A DNA stretch of 52,102 bases from Phycisphaerae bacterium (GTDB lineage: Bacteria; Planctomycetota; Phycisphaerae; Sedimentisphaerales; Anaerobacaceae), in the NCBI GenBank assembly GCA_021736645.1, contig JAIPFM010000193.1, positions 1 through 52,102 on the forward strand, written 5' to 3'. This document shows positions 16,261 to 26,301 of this stretch, in pieces (the stretch's first letter is position 1; the number at the start of each line of letters is the position of its first letter). The notes under the pieces were generated by a model. It ran no database searches. It saw nothing but the letters and a program-made list of their open reading frames with translations, and had not been told where the DNA came from. Position numbers and translations under genes: made by a program.

Positions 16261-19200
16261 ATGTTCAAACAATTTAGCAAAGCCATGGTCAAGGTGTTCG
16301 GGTCACGCAACGAACGTCTGATCAAGTCGTATATGCCAGTGGCGCTACAAGCCGGACAATACGAGCAGCAGGTCCAGGCCATGGATGACGAGGCCATCAG
16401 GCAAAAAACGGCTGCGTTCAAGGATATGATTGCCCAGGGCACCAAGCCCCAGCAGCTCCTGCCCGAGGTCTTTGCTGTGGTACGTGAGGCCGCCAGACGA
16501 AATATTGAGATGCGTCACTTTGATGTACAGCTCATTGGGGGGCAGGTTCTGTTTGAAGGCAATATCGCGGAAATGGCCACAGGGGAAGGCAAGACCCTGG
16601 TCGCGACCCTGGCTGCGTACCTCCTGCACCTCACGGGCAAGAAGGTTCACGTGGTCACGGTCAATGACTACCTGGCCAAACGCGATGCCGAGTGGATGGC
16701 CCCCGTGTACACCGCCCTCGGACTCACCGTGGGGGCGATCCAGGCGGACATGGACACCTCAGGTGAGGAACGCCGTGCTCAGTATTCATATGATATCACC
16801 TACGGCACCAACAACGAGTTTGGGTTTGACTACCTGCGCGACAACATGAAAACGTCGATCGAGCAGATGGCCCAGGGCCCGCTGCATTATGCCTTGATTG
16901 ACGAAGTCGACTCCATTCTCGTGGATGAAGCCAGAACCCCGCTCATCATTTCAGGCCCGGCCCATGATGATGTCACGCGATACAAGCGGTCTGATCAGGT
17001 CGCACGCAAACTCATCAGCCTGCAGAGTGAATACGACTCAGCTAAAAAACAGATCGACACCTCAGAACGAGCCCTGGCCAATGCCCAGGGTGAATTGTCG
17101 GACGCAAAAAAGGCCAAGGATCAGGCTCGTATGGCGCAGGCCCAGAAGGCGATCGACAAGCACCAGACCCTCATTGACACGGCCCAGGCCAAACTCGAGC
17201 AGGCCACACAATATTATGAAGTGGAGGTGGACCGAAAGTCTGCCCACATGACCCACGAAGGCGTGGGCGCGGCCCAGGAAATCGCAGGCATTGGCTCCTT
17301 CTTTACGGGGTCCAACATGGAATGGCCCCACCTGATTGAACAGAGCCTCAGGGCCCATGTGGTCTACGAAAAGGAAAAAGAATACGTGGTCCTGGACGGC
17401 AAGGTGGTGATTGTGGATGAATTCACGGGCCGTCTCATGCAGGGTCGTCAGTGGTCCGACGGACTGCACCAGGCCGTGGAAGCCAAGGAAGGCGTCACCA
17501 TCAAGGAGGAGAGTCAGACCCTGGCCACCATTACCCTGCAAAACTTCTTCAAGCTCTATGAAAAAATCGGCGGTATGACAGGCACGGCTGAAACTGAAGC
17601 CGAAGAATTCATGCGTATCTATGGCCTGGACGTGGTGGTCATTCCCACCAACAGACCCAATGTACGCGATGACCGGGAAGATCTCATCTACCAGACCATC
17701 AAAGACAAATTCAAGGCCATTGCAGAGGAAATTCACGAGGTCAGCTCCGCAGGACGCCCGGTCCTGGTCGGCACCATCAGCATTGAAAAGAGTGAAGCCC
17801 TGTCCGCAGCCCTGACCCAGCGTTTCGGCCTGGAACACGAAGTCCTCAATGCCAAGCAGCATGCACGCGAAGCCGCGATCGTGACCAAGGCAGGCCATCA
17901 GTACACGGGTCGTGACGGTAAGAAACGCGGTAATGTCACCATCGCCACCAACATGGCGGGCCGCGGCACGGACATCAAACTCGGTCCGGGCGTGGCCGAC
18001 ATCGGCGGTCTGCATATCCTGGGCACAGAACGTCACGAAGCCCGACGCATCGACAATCAGCTTCGGGGACGCGCCGGCCGACAAGGCGACAACGGCTCCA
18101 GTCAGTTCTTTCTGTGTTTTGACGACGACCTGATGCGCATCTTCGCCCCGGAACAGACCGTCAAACTCCTGTCCCTGATCGGATGGCAGGAAGGCGAGCC
18201 GATCTACCACAAACGGATCAGCAAGGGCATTGAAAAGGCCCAGAAAAAGGTGGAAGAGCGAAACTACGAGATCCGAAAGAGCCTGCTCGAATACGACGAG
18301 GTCATGGACTACCAGAGGAAGACCTTCTACGCCCGGAGAAGACAAATCCTGGAAGGACGCGAACTCAAGGGCCTGATCCAGGACATGATTCAGGCCACCA
18401 TTGAAGAGAACTGCACCACAATCCTGGACAAGCAGTATGCCAGAAACTGTCTCGTCGACTGGGCCCGTACGGAGTTCGACGTGGATCTCAAGATCTCCGA
18501 TATGTCCAATGTCACTTTGGAAGACATTGAAACCCAGATCAAGGACAAGGCCAAGGACAATGTCGCCAGCAGGGTCTCGCTCTCACTGGGGGAATATCTC
18601 GAAGACGATCAGGACCCCAAAAACTGGAATATCCAGGACCTGTCCAAATGGGCCATGAGTGCCTTCCAGGTCAGCCTGACGCCGGGCAAGGTCCGGGACA
18701 TGTCCTATGACGACATCGAGACGCTGCTCGTTCAGGCCGCCTACGAGCAGGTGGACAAAAAAGACTGCAGCCAGGCCGCAGACTTCCTGGATGACACCTT
18801 TGCACTGAATCGCCTGTCTGAGTGGGCCAGGGCCAAATTCGACATCAAGGTGGCCGTGGATCAATTCAAGGAGCAGGCCCTGGAACAGGTGCAGGCCTGG
18901 CTCCTGGCACAGACCCAGGAAAAATACCAGCGCCGCGAAATTGAGTACCCTGTGGAATTTGCCATGAGCATGGTCTATGCCCAGCAGGAACCCAATGTGT
19001 ACGCATTTGAAGCCCTGTCAGACTGGATTCACACCAAGTACCAAAGGGCGATCAGTTCTGAACAACTCCAGCACATGACCCCTCAGGCCGTACACAAGGA
19101 ACTCATGCAACTGAGTGAAGCCTATCACCACGGTAAGCTGGAAGAGGAGGTCACCACTCAGGTCCGCGACCTCAAGCCAGAGGATCTGGTGGCCTGGATC

Positions 19201-19749
19201 AACGAACGATTCAAGGCCTCACTCACAGTTGAAGACCTCCGTGATAGTAAAGAGGAAACCATTGAACAGGTCATGGCCCTGGCCCTGGGCTTTCTGCGAA
19301 CAGAGCTCCGCGACCTGGAAAAGTATGTGCTCCTTCAGGTGTATGACAGTACCTGGAAAGACCACCTCTACACCATGGATCACCTCAAGGACAGCATCTG
19401 GACCCGTTCCTTTGCAGAGAAAGACCCCAAGACTGAATACAAACGCGAGGGGTATGCGCTCTTCAACCAGATGCTGACGAGCATTGAAGACCGTGTCACG
19501 GACATCATCTTCAAGATCCACCTGGAGGCAGGCATGCGTGCGAGAAATGTCTGGAACATCAGCAACGCAGCGCATGACCAGGTGGGACAGTTTGCCATGG
19601 CAGAACAGCAGCGTGCTGCGGCCCAGGCCCCACAGGGTGAGATCCAGGTCAAACAAATCAAACTGGAACAGCCCAAGGTCGGGCGCAACGATCCCTGCCC
19701 CTGCGGGAGCGGCAAGAAATACAAAAAATGCTGCGGCCAGGGCGGATAA
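16261..19749 (+). CDS. secA: Preprotein translocase ATPase SecA with expanded helical region
   Basis: SecA is the motor that pushes unfolded proteins through SecYEG. The 1162-residue product is far longer than E. coli SecA (901). NBD1 has the Walker A loop ATGEGKT (about 107-113) and [19 protein letters not shown]2 has GRGTDIKLG and [11 protein letters not shown]. About 85 residues of predicted coiled coil (250-335) are inserted after the first NBD segment. Between residues 725 and 1030 the helical wing/scaffold region holds five copies of a 57-67 residue repeat, where one related segment exists in E. coli. The C-terminus has the zinc SEC-C motif [15 protein letters not shown], which binds SecB or ribosomes. 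The ribosome binding site is weak (GAGA). It may be co-transcribed with efp. Confidence 0.95.
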   Translation: MFKQFSKAMVKVFGSRNERLIKSYMPVALQAGQYEQQVQAMDDEAIRQKTAAFKDMIAQGTKPQQLLPEVFAVVREAARRNIEMRHFDVQLIGGQVLFEGNIAEMATGEGKTLVATLAAYLLHLTGKKVHVVTVNDYLAKRDAEWMAPVYTALGLTVGAIQADMDTSGEERRAQYSYDITYGTNNEFGFDYLRDNMKTSIEQMAQGPLHYALIDEVDSILVDEARTPLIISGPAHDDVTRYKRSDQVARKLISLQSEYDSAKKQIDTSERALANAQGELSDAKKAKDQARMAQAQKAIDKHQTLIDTAQAKLEQATQYYEVEVDRKSAHMTHEGVGAAQEIAGIGSFFTGSNMEWPHLIEQSLRAHVVYEKEKEYVVLDGKVVIVDEFTGRLMQGRQWSDGLHQAVEAKEGVTIKEESQTLATITLQNFFKLYEKIGGMTGTAETEAEEFMRIYGLDVVVIPTNRPNVRDDREDLIYQTIKDKFKAIAEEIHEVSSAGRPVLVGTISIEKSEALSAALTQRFGLEHEVLNAKQHAREAAIVTKAGHQYTGRDGKKRGNVTIATNMAGRGTDIKLGPGVADIGGLHILGTERHEARRIDNQLRGRAGRQGDNGSSQFFLCFDDDLMRIFAPEQTVKLLSLIGWQEGEPIYHKRISKGIEKAQKKVEERNYEIRKSLLEYDEVMDYQRKTFYARRRQILEGRELKGLIQDMIQATIEENCTTILDKQYARNCLVDWARTEFDVDLKISDMSNVTLEDIETQIKDKAKDNVASRVSLSLGEYLEDDQDPKNWNIQDLSKWAMSAFQVSLTPGKVRDMSYDDIETLLVQAAYEQVDKKDCSQAADFLDDTFALNRLSEWARAKFDIKVAVDQFKEQALEQVQAWLLAQTQEKYQRREIEYPVEFAMSMVYAQQEPNVYAFEALSDWIHTKYQRAISSEQLQHMTPQAVHKELMQLSEAYHHGKLEEEVTTQVRDLKPEDLVAWINERFKASLTVEDLRDSKEETIEQVMALALGFLRTELRDLEKYVLLQVYDSTWKDHLYTMDHLKDSIWTRSFAEKDPKTEYKREGYALFNQMLTSIEDRVTDIIFKIHLEAGMRARNVWNISNAAHDQVGQFAMAEQQRAAAQAPQGEIQVKQIKLEQPKVGRNDPCPCGSGKKYKKCCGQGG
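18451..19330 (+). repeat. Five protein-level repeats inside SecA
   Basis: The repeats start with L-x-x-W motifs at residues 731 ([10 protein letters not shown]), 794 ([10 protein letters not shown]), 852 ([10 protein letters not shown]), 919 ([10 protein letters not shown]) and 976 ([10 protein letters not shown]). Each is followed by a short hydrophobic-polar strand and a long helix containing E-x-I/V-x-x-x. DNA identity between copies is low, so the duplication is old. The fifth copy runs into the conserved segment that contains the Trp-Lys-Asp-His sequence typical of all SecA proteins. Confidence 0.8.
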
Positions 19750-19770
19750 AACACTCAACGTTCAGAGCCT

Positions 19771-22485
19771 CTATTCGTCGTTGATGGGTTCAAAGACCAG
19801 GGCCTCGTTCGGACGGGTCGAGACCTGCGCTATGCCCTGCGTGTCCAGCACCAGCAACTGTCCCGCCGTCTGGCTGCCGCGGGACACACTGATCTGTTTC
19901 CACGGACTCACGAGACGCAGCGGTCCTCCCTGCGTGGACTTGACCTCGATTCGCGTGATCCTGCCCTCACGTAGCCTGGAGGACACGAGAAATCCGCCCT
20001 GTGTACGCAGATCACGGAACCGGGCATGGCGTTCTTCGGGCCAGGCCGGGAAGACCCGGATCACGTCCCCGACACTCTGTACGAGCAGCTCGGACAGGAC
20101 CATGGTTGCGCCGAACTGCTCGGTGTAGTGACCGAAGCTGTTGAAGGGGGCACCCCGTCGACTGAGCGTGAGCGTGCCGTTGGGACGCAGGCGGGCCTGA
20201 ACCTCTTCCACCATCCAGTCGAGTGTCCCGGGCATGTCCAGGCGGGCCCGGGCCACGCCGAGCATGACCATGGAATTGTTGCCGTTCCACTGGATGGACT
20301 CAATCGTCCGCTTAAAGAGCGCACGCCGGGCGGCCGGGGCCTGCCATGTCACCACGTCGCCCGGAAACACCGGCGTCGCAGGCACGGTGATGTTGTAGTT
20401 GATGGGCGGTGCGCCCTCCACGTCCACCACCACCGGCGCGTCTGTCTGCGTGGTCGGATAGTCCGGCAGCAGGGCCAGGGCCTGGCGCCATCGCGTGACC
20501 CATGGGGCATCGCGATTCAGTGTTTCGGCCCCTTCTATGGCTGCGCCGAGAATGTATCGGGCCATGCTGATGTCGAACGTACAATTGCGGTTGCGCTCGA
20601 AGTTCGGGGTCCAGCCCCAGTGCTCCGGTGAGACCGAGGGCGCGAGCACCACGTGACCGTCCCGACGTTCGCACTGGTCCATGAAGTTCACATAGAACAC
20701 AGCCACATCGCGTACAGCCGGGTAGGCCGTGTGTTCCAGGAAGTCACGATCCGGCTGGTATTTGTAATGCCACCACAGGGGCTGCACCGTAAATCCCGAC
20801 ACGCCGAGCGTAAATCCCCACACGTGGTGGATGTACTGGCGTCCCACAGGACTCTTGACCTGGGCTGGATCGAGGGGCTCGTACGCGTACAGCACATGGG
20901 GATAAAACGCGCCCTCCATGGCAAAGATGGTGCGTGCCAGCCAGCGCGCACGCGTGGCATAGTCGTGGATGAGTCGGTCATACGGCTCGGCCAGTTCCGG
21001 ATGATTGGCTGCATAACAGCCCCAGAAGATCTGCTGAATGTTGTAGTTGGTGTGGTAATCTCCGTGCCAGGCCGGGCTGCCCGTGGTCAGACTGGCAAAC
21101 AGGCCGGGAGACACCACGCCGGGCTTGCTCACGCAGCGCAGAAAATACAGACCACGGTACCAGGTCTGTTCCATCAGCGTGTCGTCTACCTCAAGGCCGC
21201 TGGCCGACCAGAAGTCGTTCCAGATCGCCTCGTGGTCGGACACCAGTCGGCTTGTCTGTACCCGCATCACGGCTTGGGCTGCCTCCACCGCATCACGCAC
21301 CACGTCATCGGATTCCAATGATGTCACGATCGCCACGGCCAGGCGCGACCCGTTGCGAGCCAATGCCACGGCATACGCCATACCGGGCCAGTCCAGGTCT
21401 CCCGGTATGGTCTGGTGCAGCCAGAGCACGCCGTCAGTCTCGCCAGTTTCTGCATCGGGCGTGTCCGCTGTGCGGAACTGCTCCAGGCGGGCTTCCACAT
21501 CCGACTCGATCAGGAAACAGTTTTTCTGCGCCAGGGCACGAATGACGGCCTTCGCCGGTCCGCCGGGCACACCATCGATCTGGACCACGGCACGACGGAG
21601 GTCCAGGCGTGCACGCGAGGTCGGCAGCGACGTGGACTCGAGGTCCAGCGCAAGTGTGCCTTTGGGGCCCTCGAACTGTACGGTCTCAAACCGGTTTTCA
21701 GCATGCTTTCCGTCCAGGGTCCACGTGTACAGGATCACACTGTGGGCCTGTTGACCAGGCGACAGTGCATAGGTGTGTGTCTGGACTTCAGTGGGTGTGG
21801 CCTGCCATTTTGTGGCAAACACGACCTGGCCCGACGCATCCATGACATCCACATAGTACTGCGCATTGGCAGAGCCGGACAAAGTCACGCGCAGGGTTGA
21901 GTAATCATCCGTTGAAAATGCCATGGGTTTGACTTGCCAGCCATTGGATGCACCGGCCTGTCCCTCGATACTCATGATGCCCACGTGGTCACGGGATTCC
22001 CAACGGTTGTGACTGCCTTGACTGCGAATGGGTAGCCACTGCGTACGTTTTGACCGTGTGCCCAGGATGAGTCGGGCGCAGGCCCGCGGACAGGGATAGG
22101 GATTGGCGTGGTAGCTGTCAGGGCCCTTCCAGTCCGAACCTTCGGGGAGCACCTGTCCCCGGTCCGGCCACTCGCCTCGGGCCAGCGCCTTGATGCGTGC
22201 CAGGGTGGGCAGCGGCGGATCCAGTGTGGTGTCCAGTCGCGCATCCCACACATCGTTTTTCGTCAACACCAGTTCCAGGTTGCCTGAGTCCGAGTACACC
22301 AGGGCATTGAGGTCCCCGTTCCCGATGATCAGTGCCTGCTCGAGAATACTGTCGAGCCGGTCCACGGACACGGCCGCCCGGTCGAGTGCCTGGACAAAGG
22401 GGATGCCAGGCTCTCTCGACACGGCGTTCGCTCCTGTCACCAGGGTCAGCACTGCGACGAGGCCACGCAACATTTGTCTACCCAT
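19771..22485 (-). CDS. Secreted GH95-like glycoside hydrolase with inserted beta domain
   Basis: The 904-residue enzyme resembles family 95, which removes alpha-L-fucose or alpha-L-galactose with inversion. Order: signal peptide (LRGLVAVLTLVTGANA), N-terminal beta-sandwich with IIGNGDLNALVYS and LTKNDVWDAR, an extra beta-rich domain of about 145 residues (about 144-288), the alpha/alpha barrel, then a C-terminal beta domain. The likely acid is Glu621 in SPEHWGW. The family's Asp base motif DGNFG is replaced by YTEQFG (Glu789), so activity or specificity may differ. The start is ATG 22485, preceded by AAGGAG; an upstream in-frame ATG lies on that site. It is last in a three-gene glycosidase set and converges on secA with a 21-bp gap. 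Confidence 0.82.
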   Translation of the reverse strand: MGRQMLRGLVAVLTLVTGANAVSREPGIPFVQALDRAAVSVDRLDSILEQALIIGNGDLNALVYSDSGNLELVLTKNDVWDARLDTTLDPPLPTLARIKALARGEWPDRGQVLPEGSDWKGPDSYHANPYPCPRACARLILGTRSKRTQWLPIRSQGSHNRWESRDHVGIMSIEGQAGASNGWQVKPMAFSTDDYSTLRVTLSGSANAQYYVDVMDASGQVVFATKWQATPTEVQTHTYALSPGQQAHSVILYTWTLDGKHAENRFETVQFEGPKGTLALDLESTSLPTSRARLDLRRAVVQIDGVPGGPAKAVIRALAQKNCFLIESDVEARLEQFRTADTPDAETGETDGVLWLHQTIPGDLDWPGMAYAVALARNGSRLAVAIVTSLESDDVVRDAVEAAQAVMRVQTSRLVSDHEAIWNDFWSASGLEVDDTLMEQTWYRGLYFLRCVSKPGVVSPGLFASLTTGSPAWHGDYHTNYNIQQIFWGCYAANHPELAEPYDRLIHDYATRARWLARTIFAMEGAFYPHVLYAYEPLDPAQVKSPVGRQYIHHVWGFTLGVSGFTVQPLWWHYKYQPDRDFLEHTAYPAVRDVAVFYVNFMDQCERRDGHVVLAPSVSPEHWGWTPNFERNRNCTFDISMARYILGAAIEGAETLNRDAPWVTRWRQALALLPDYPTTQTDAPVVVDVEGAPPINYNITVPATPVFPGDVVTWQAPAARRALFKRTIESIQWNGNNSMVMLGVARARLDMPGTLDWMVEEVQARLRPNGTLTLSRRGAPFNSFGHYTEQFGATMVLSELLVQSVGDVIRVFPAWPEERHARFRDLRTQGGFLVSSRLREGRITRIEVKSTQGGPLRLVSPWKQISVSRGSQTAGQLLVLDTQGIAQVSTRPNEALVFEPINDE

Positions 22486-22534
22486 CGAAAATCTCCTTCT
22501 CATTGTTGTCTGTGTTTGACTCGCATGGAGCACC

Positions 22535-23854
22535 CTATTTTGAAGGCACCTCGTACACGGCAAAATTCTGAATCACGCAGGTGTCTGCAGCCTCTGTCAC
22601 GCGAAGGCGCACACCCTCCACCTGGACGGTGTCAAACACATCGATCTTCTTGTATCCGATCGACATACCCTGTGTCAGTGTCTTCCATACGCCGTGGATC
22701 AGGCCCTCGATCCGGTAGGCCCGAACGCGCTGTCCATATTGGATGTCCTCCATGGTGATCACATGGTTGATCGGAGTCGCTTGATCGAAACGCAGTTCCA
22801 CAAGCTCTCCTGTGCCGGAGGTTTCGCCCTTTTTGTTTTGAGTGATGCGCGGAATCGCCTCTCCGAATTCCCTGTACCGTGCGACGTGGGATGCAGGGAT
22901 GCGGCCCGTGGTATCCGGAGAGGCATTGAGCAGCAACACACACCCTCGGCCCACTGAGCCGTAATAGATGTCCATGAGTTGATCCACAGATTTCAGCATG
23001 CCATCTCGATCCGGTCCCCAAAACCACCGGTGATCCAGCAGCGTGGTGTCCATCTCCATGGGCAGCCACATGTCGCCGTCCGGATCGCTGTGCTTGCCCG
23101 TCGAGACCCCTGTCAGGGCATCCTGCTTCTTGACGGTCTGCCATGTCGGAACCGGTGCCATGCCGCTTTCGCTGCCCGGCCAGCGCAGCGTGGCCTGAGG
23201 CCCTTGAAACACCATGGCCCTGGGTGCGTGCTGGCGAAGAATGTCACTCACGTCAATGACGCAGCTTCCGTCGAACCAGACTTCCGAGATCTCACCGTAC
23301 TTTGTCAGGACCTCCGTCAATTGGGTGCGAAGGATTTTGTTGTACGCCTCTTGCCTGGCCGGATCCTTGGTGCGGCCTCCACTGCCGATCTCCGCACCCC
23401 ACTGGGCATCCCCGGGGTATACATAGACGCCCAGTTTAAGGCCGTACTTTTTGCAGCTCTTGGACAGTTCCTCCATGATGTCACCCTGACCACGCTTGTA
23501 GGGTGTGTTCTTGATGCTGTAGTCGGTGGTGTCTGTCTGCCACATGCAGAAGCCGCCCACATGCTTGGCCACAAAGATGATCTGCCTGGCACCGAATGAC
23601 TGCGCCACCTCGCACCACTGGTCCGTGTCGAGCTGCAGAGGATTGATCTGGTCCAGGGGCGTGGAGTGATCGTCATACTCTCGATTCTGCCAGGTATTGG
23701 GCGCAAAATGGATGAACATCTCGATCTCCATCTCGTGCCAGGCAATCTGCCCGGCCGTGGGCTGCGCCGGTTTGGTCAGTGTCAGCGCCTGGGGCGGAGC
23801 GAGGTTCAGTATGAACATGACAGCAACGATAGATCCGATCACTGTATTTTTCAT
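22535..23854 (-). CDS. Secreted alpha-L-fucosidase, GH29
   Basis: Family 29 enzymes release alpha-linked L-fucose with retention. The 439-residue product has a signal peptide, then the TIM barrel with MFIHFAPNTW (about 46-55), FVAKHVGGFCMWQT (about 94-107) and the nucleophile Asp195 in EVWFDGS. The usual KHHDGF motif reads KHVGGF here. After residue about 340 there is a beta-sandwich tail with FDQATPINHVITMED, similar to the C-terminal domains of GH29-B proteins. The signature supports alpha-fucosidase; linkage preference is unknown. AAGGAA precedes the ATG by six bases. The next gene downstream starts 49 bp further on, on the same strand. Confidence 0.9.
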   Translation of the reverse strand: MKNTVIGSIVAVMFILNLAPPQALTLTKPAQPTAGQIAWHEMEIEMFIHFAPNTWQNREYDDHSTPLDQINPLQLDTDQWCEVAQSFGARQIIFVAKHVGGFCMWQTDTTDYSIKNTPYKRGQGDIMEELSKSCKKYGLKLGVYVYPGDAQWGAEIGSGGRTKDPARQEAYNKILRTQLTEVLTKYGEISEVWFDGSCVIDVSDILRQHAPRAMVFQGPQATLRWPGSESGMAPVPTWQTVKKQDALTGVSTGKHSDPDGDMWLPMEMDTTLLDHRWFWGPDRDGMLKSVDQLMDIYYGSVGRGCVLLLNASPDTTGRIPASHVARYREFGEAIPRITQNKKGETSGTGELVELRFDQATPINHVITMEDIQYGQRVRAYRIEGLIHGVWKTLTQGMSIGYKKIDVFDTVQVEGVRLRVTEAADTCVIQNFAVYEVPSK

Positions 23855-23897
23855 GGCGTCTTCCTTGTAACAGGACTTTTGAAAAAAGCCGTTTGGT

Positions 23898-23991
23898 GTA
23901 CAGTTTTTAGTATTCAGTTTTCAGAAAAAGGCATTTTTTCATACTGTATACTGCCTACTGAAAACTGAAAACCTGAAGTTTGCAAAACTTC
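23898..23991. repeat. CAGTTTTCAG repeat block and hairpin between glycosidase genes
   Basis: The gap between two glycosidase genes holds CAGTTTTTAG, CAGTTTTCAG and, inverted, CTACTGAAAACTGAAAAC (23955-23972), so it can fold back on itself. Next to it, on the minus strand, GAAGTTT-TGC-AAACTTC (23975-23991) is a 7-bp perfect hairpin with a U-rich downstream part. That hairpin could act as a weak terminator for the upstream gene. The same TTTTCAGT theme occurs at 4726-4754. Confidence 0.6.
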
Positions 23992-23995
23992 GCTT

Positions 23996-26215
23996 TTAAT
24001 TCGGTGTGTCAGTAAAATGGAAAACCTGCCCCGGTCTTGTGTTCAAGGTCACGAGTCCGCTGACATCAGGGGCAACCTCTTTGCCATTCACGTACATGGT
24101 CTTCCAGGGGCTGAGTATCTGCAGGGGTTTGCCCATCGTGCTCTCTATGGCGGCAGAGGTCACACGACCATTGACGAATTCTGCAGAGACCACAAAACCG
24201 CCCTGCGCGCGAAGACGCGTAAATCTTGCATCCTGATCCTGGGGCCAGCAGGGAAACAGGCGGATCTTGTTGGCCACGCTCTGCAAAAGAAACTCGTTGA
24301 TCAGGCCTGCCACGCCGATCATTTCCGGCATGAATGTCCCGTGGGCGTGACCCTGCCACACGAACAAGCCATTGGGCAGTTCACGGGACTCAAACCAGGT
24401 TTTCGCATCCGTGACACCCTCGAGCATGGAGAGACGCGCCTTGGCGATATTGAACATGACATGCGAGTTGTTGCCATTGAACCGCGTGTCCAGGATCGTC
24501 CGCCTGAACAGCGCTTTCTCGGATTCCGGAGAAAACCAGGTCACCTGATCACAGGGGAAGACCGGTGAGGCGGGCACTGTGATGTTGTGCACAGGCACCT
24601 CCTTGTAGGCGCAGCCCTTCCAATCCACCACAATGGATCTTCCGTGGCTGTCCATGGCCGTGGGATAGGGTCCCAGCAAGGCCTTCCAGGTGCGGCACTG
24701 GTCGATCAGATCGCCGTCTATGTGCAATTCAGTGGCCGCCTGAATCAGGGCGTCGAAGGTGTAGTGAACGTACGCGATGTCAAACGGGCAGTTGTAGATG
24801 CCCATGGGGCCGTGCTCGGGGCTGTACGAGGGCCCCAGGAGGACCTTGCCGTGGTCGTCTTTTTTGCACTGGTTCATGAAGGACACATAGAATCGAGCCG
24901 CTTCACGGACGATCGGATAGATCTTGGTCCTGAGATACGCGGGGTCCGGATCGCACAGGTGCTTCTGCCATGCGTTTTGCACGGTCATGCCGGTCTCGCC
25001 GATGGTCAGGCCCCAGGGATTCATGGAGAGCTGGCGTTTGTTTTTGCTCTGACAGTACGCCGGGTCCGGTTCATGTAAAAAGGCCGATATTGGGCAGAAC
25101 ATCCCGTCACAGTCATAGGTTTCTTTGGCGAGAAACGAAAATCGAGGAATCTGACTGAGCACATAAGAAATCCACGGATCCGTCAAATCAGAGTGGTTCG
25201 AGGCTGGCAGCGGCCAGAAGGCCTGCCACGCATTGTAGTTAAAATGGAAGTCCGCATGCCAGGGTGTGGCATCCGTGGCCAAAGGCGGCATGAGTGCCAC
25301 AGGGGCTGTGCCAGGTTTGCACACGGTCTGTGCAAAGTAGAGCATGCGGTACCACCAGCGCTGCAGGACCTTGTCCTCCATGTGCAGGCCGCTGCGAGAC
25401 CAGACCCTGTGCCAGGCATTCTCGTGGTCTGCAATGAGCGCGGCCTCTTTTTCTGCGAGGGTCTTTCGGGCCAGGGCCATCGCCTCTTTGAGTACGTCAC
25501 CATGCTTGATATCAAAAGAAGTCACCAGCGAAATGGCCTTCAGGTCTCCCTTGACCGCAAGCGCCAGCGCATAGTCCATGCCCTTGTAGTCAATGTCACC
25601 GGGCATGTTCATGAGCAGCCAGGACACATCCCCTGACGTTCCCAGTGCGGCATCGGGCAGGGTGTCCGCATGAATCGCTTCCAGTGTGACAGCCAGCGGG
25701 CTGTGGATGAGCACCACGTTTCGATCATGCAGCACGCGAACGGTCGTGTGTTGAGGTGAGCCCGTGTCGACCGACACAACGGCCCTCTTGATATCCAGGC
25801 TGGCACTCATTTTTGTTGAGGCTGATACAGGGCCAATTCGCAGGGCAGCAGCACATCGCGGCTGCGGATAGACCTTGCTGTAACTGGGCGGTGCCCCCTG
25901 GGACCCGGACACGATTTGATTGACGATGTCCACGCGCGGCAAGTCTCCATCTCCGGACGTGTCAATGCGCGCATCCCATATGTCATTCTTGGTCAGACGC
26001 ATGACCAGGCCATTGTATTTTTCCCAGACAATGCCATACAGATCGCCATTGCCCAGGATCAGGCCCTCGCGCTGGCCGTCTTGTAGTGCGGCCAGCGTCA
26101 CATTGGCTTCTTCCAGGGCCTCTTCAAATGGAATGGATGCCTGAGCCGGGCTGCAGAAAACAGGGGCACACAGGAGTGTGACACAGTATGCGATAGTGAT
26201 ATTCTTGGAAATCAT
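23996..26215 (-). CDS. Secreted GH95-like glycoside hydrolase
   Basis: The 739-residue protein is a clear paralogue of the product encoded at 19771-22485 but lacks its 145-residue inserted domain. A signal peptide (IAYCVTLLCAPVFC) is followed by LILGNGDLYGIVW and LTKNDIWDAR, then the alpha/alpha barrel. Glu467 in SPEHGPMG is the likely acid. At the position of the family Asp base the motif is MPEMIG (Glu631), as in the other paralogue. Two Asn-rich blocks, FNYNAWQ and FNGNNSHV, line the presumed active site. AAGGAGA precedes the ATG, and a promoter stands at 26273-26301. It is the first gene of the GH95-like, GH29, GH95-like set. Confidence 0.82.
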   Translation of the reverse strand: MISKNITIAYCVTLLCAPVFCSPAQASIPFEEALEEANVTLAALQDGQREGLILGNGDLYGIVWEKYNGLVMRLTKNDIWDARIDTSGDGDLPRVDIVNQIVSGSQGAPPSYSKVYPQPRCAAALRIGPVSASTKMSASLDIKRAVVSVDTGSPQHTTVRVLHDRNVVLIHSPLAVTLEAIHADTLPDAALGTSGDVSWLLMNMPGDIDYKGMDYALALAVKGDLKAISLVTSFDIKHGDVLKEAMALARKTLAEKEAALIADHENAWHRVWSRSGLHMEDKVLQRWWYRMLYFAQTVCKPGTAPVALMPPLATDATPWHADFHFNYNAWQAFWPLPASNHSDLTDPWISYVLSQIPRFSFLAKETYDCDGMFCPISAFLHEPDPAYCQSKNKRQLSMNPWGLTIGETGMTVQNAWQKHLCDPDPAYLRTKIYPIVREAARFYVSFMNQCKKDDHGKVLLGPSYSPEHGPMGIYNCPFDIAYVHYTFDALIQAATELHIDGDLIDQCRTWKALLGPYPTAMDSHGRSIVVDWKGCAYKEVPVHNITVPASPVFPCDQVTWFSPESEKALFRRTILDTRFNGNNSHVMFNIAKARLSMLEGVTDAKTWFESRELPNGLFVWQGHAHGTFMPEMIGVAGLINEFLLQSVANKIRLFPCWPQDQDARFTRLRAQGGFVVSAEFVNGRVTSAAIESTMGKPLQILSPWKTMYVNGKEVAPDVSGLVTLNTRPGQVFHFTDTPN

Positions 26216-26272
26216 TTGCGTCTCCTTTTGGGATCAAGACATTCCAGAAAAAGCACCTTTCACAGGCGCATC

Positions 26273-26301
26273 ATTAGACTCGATCCATGGGTCTGCGTCA
26301 A
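26273..26301 (-). promoter_or_regulatory. Promoter of the glycosidase set
   Basis: Minus strand: TTGACG (26296-26301), 17-bp spacer, TCTAAT (26273-26278), giving a leader of about 50 nt before the ATG at 26215. No obvious operator palindrome is seen beside it. Confidence 0.65.

Noticed and set aside
17062-18345. 427-codon open frame on the minus strand
   Set aside because: Antisense to secA; a by-product of third-position bias.
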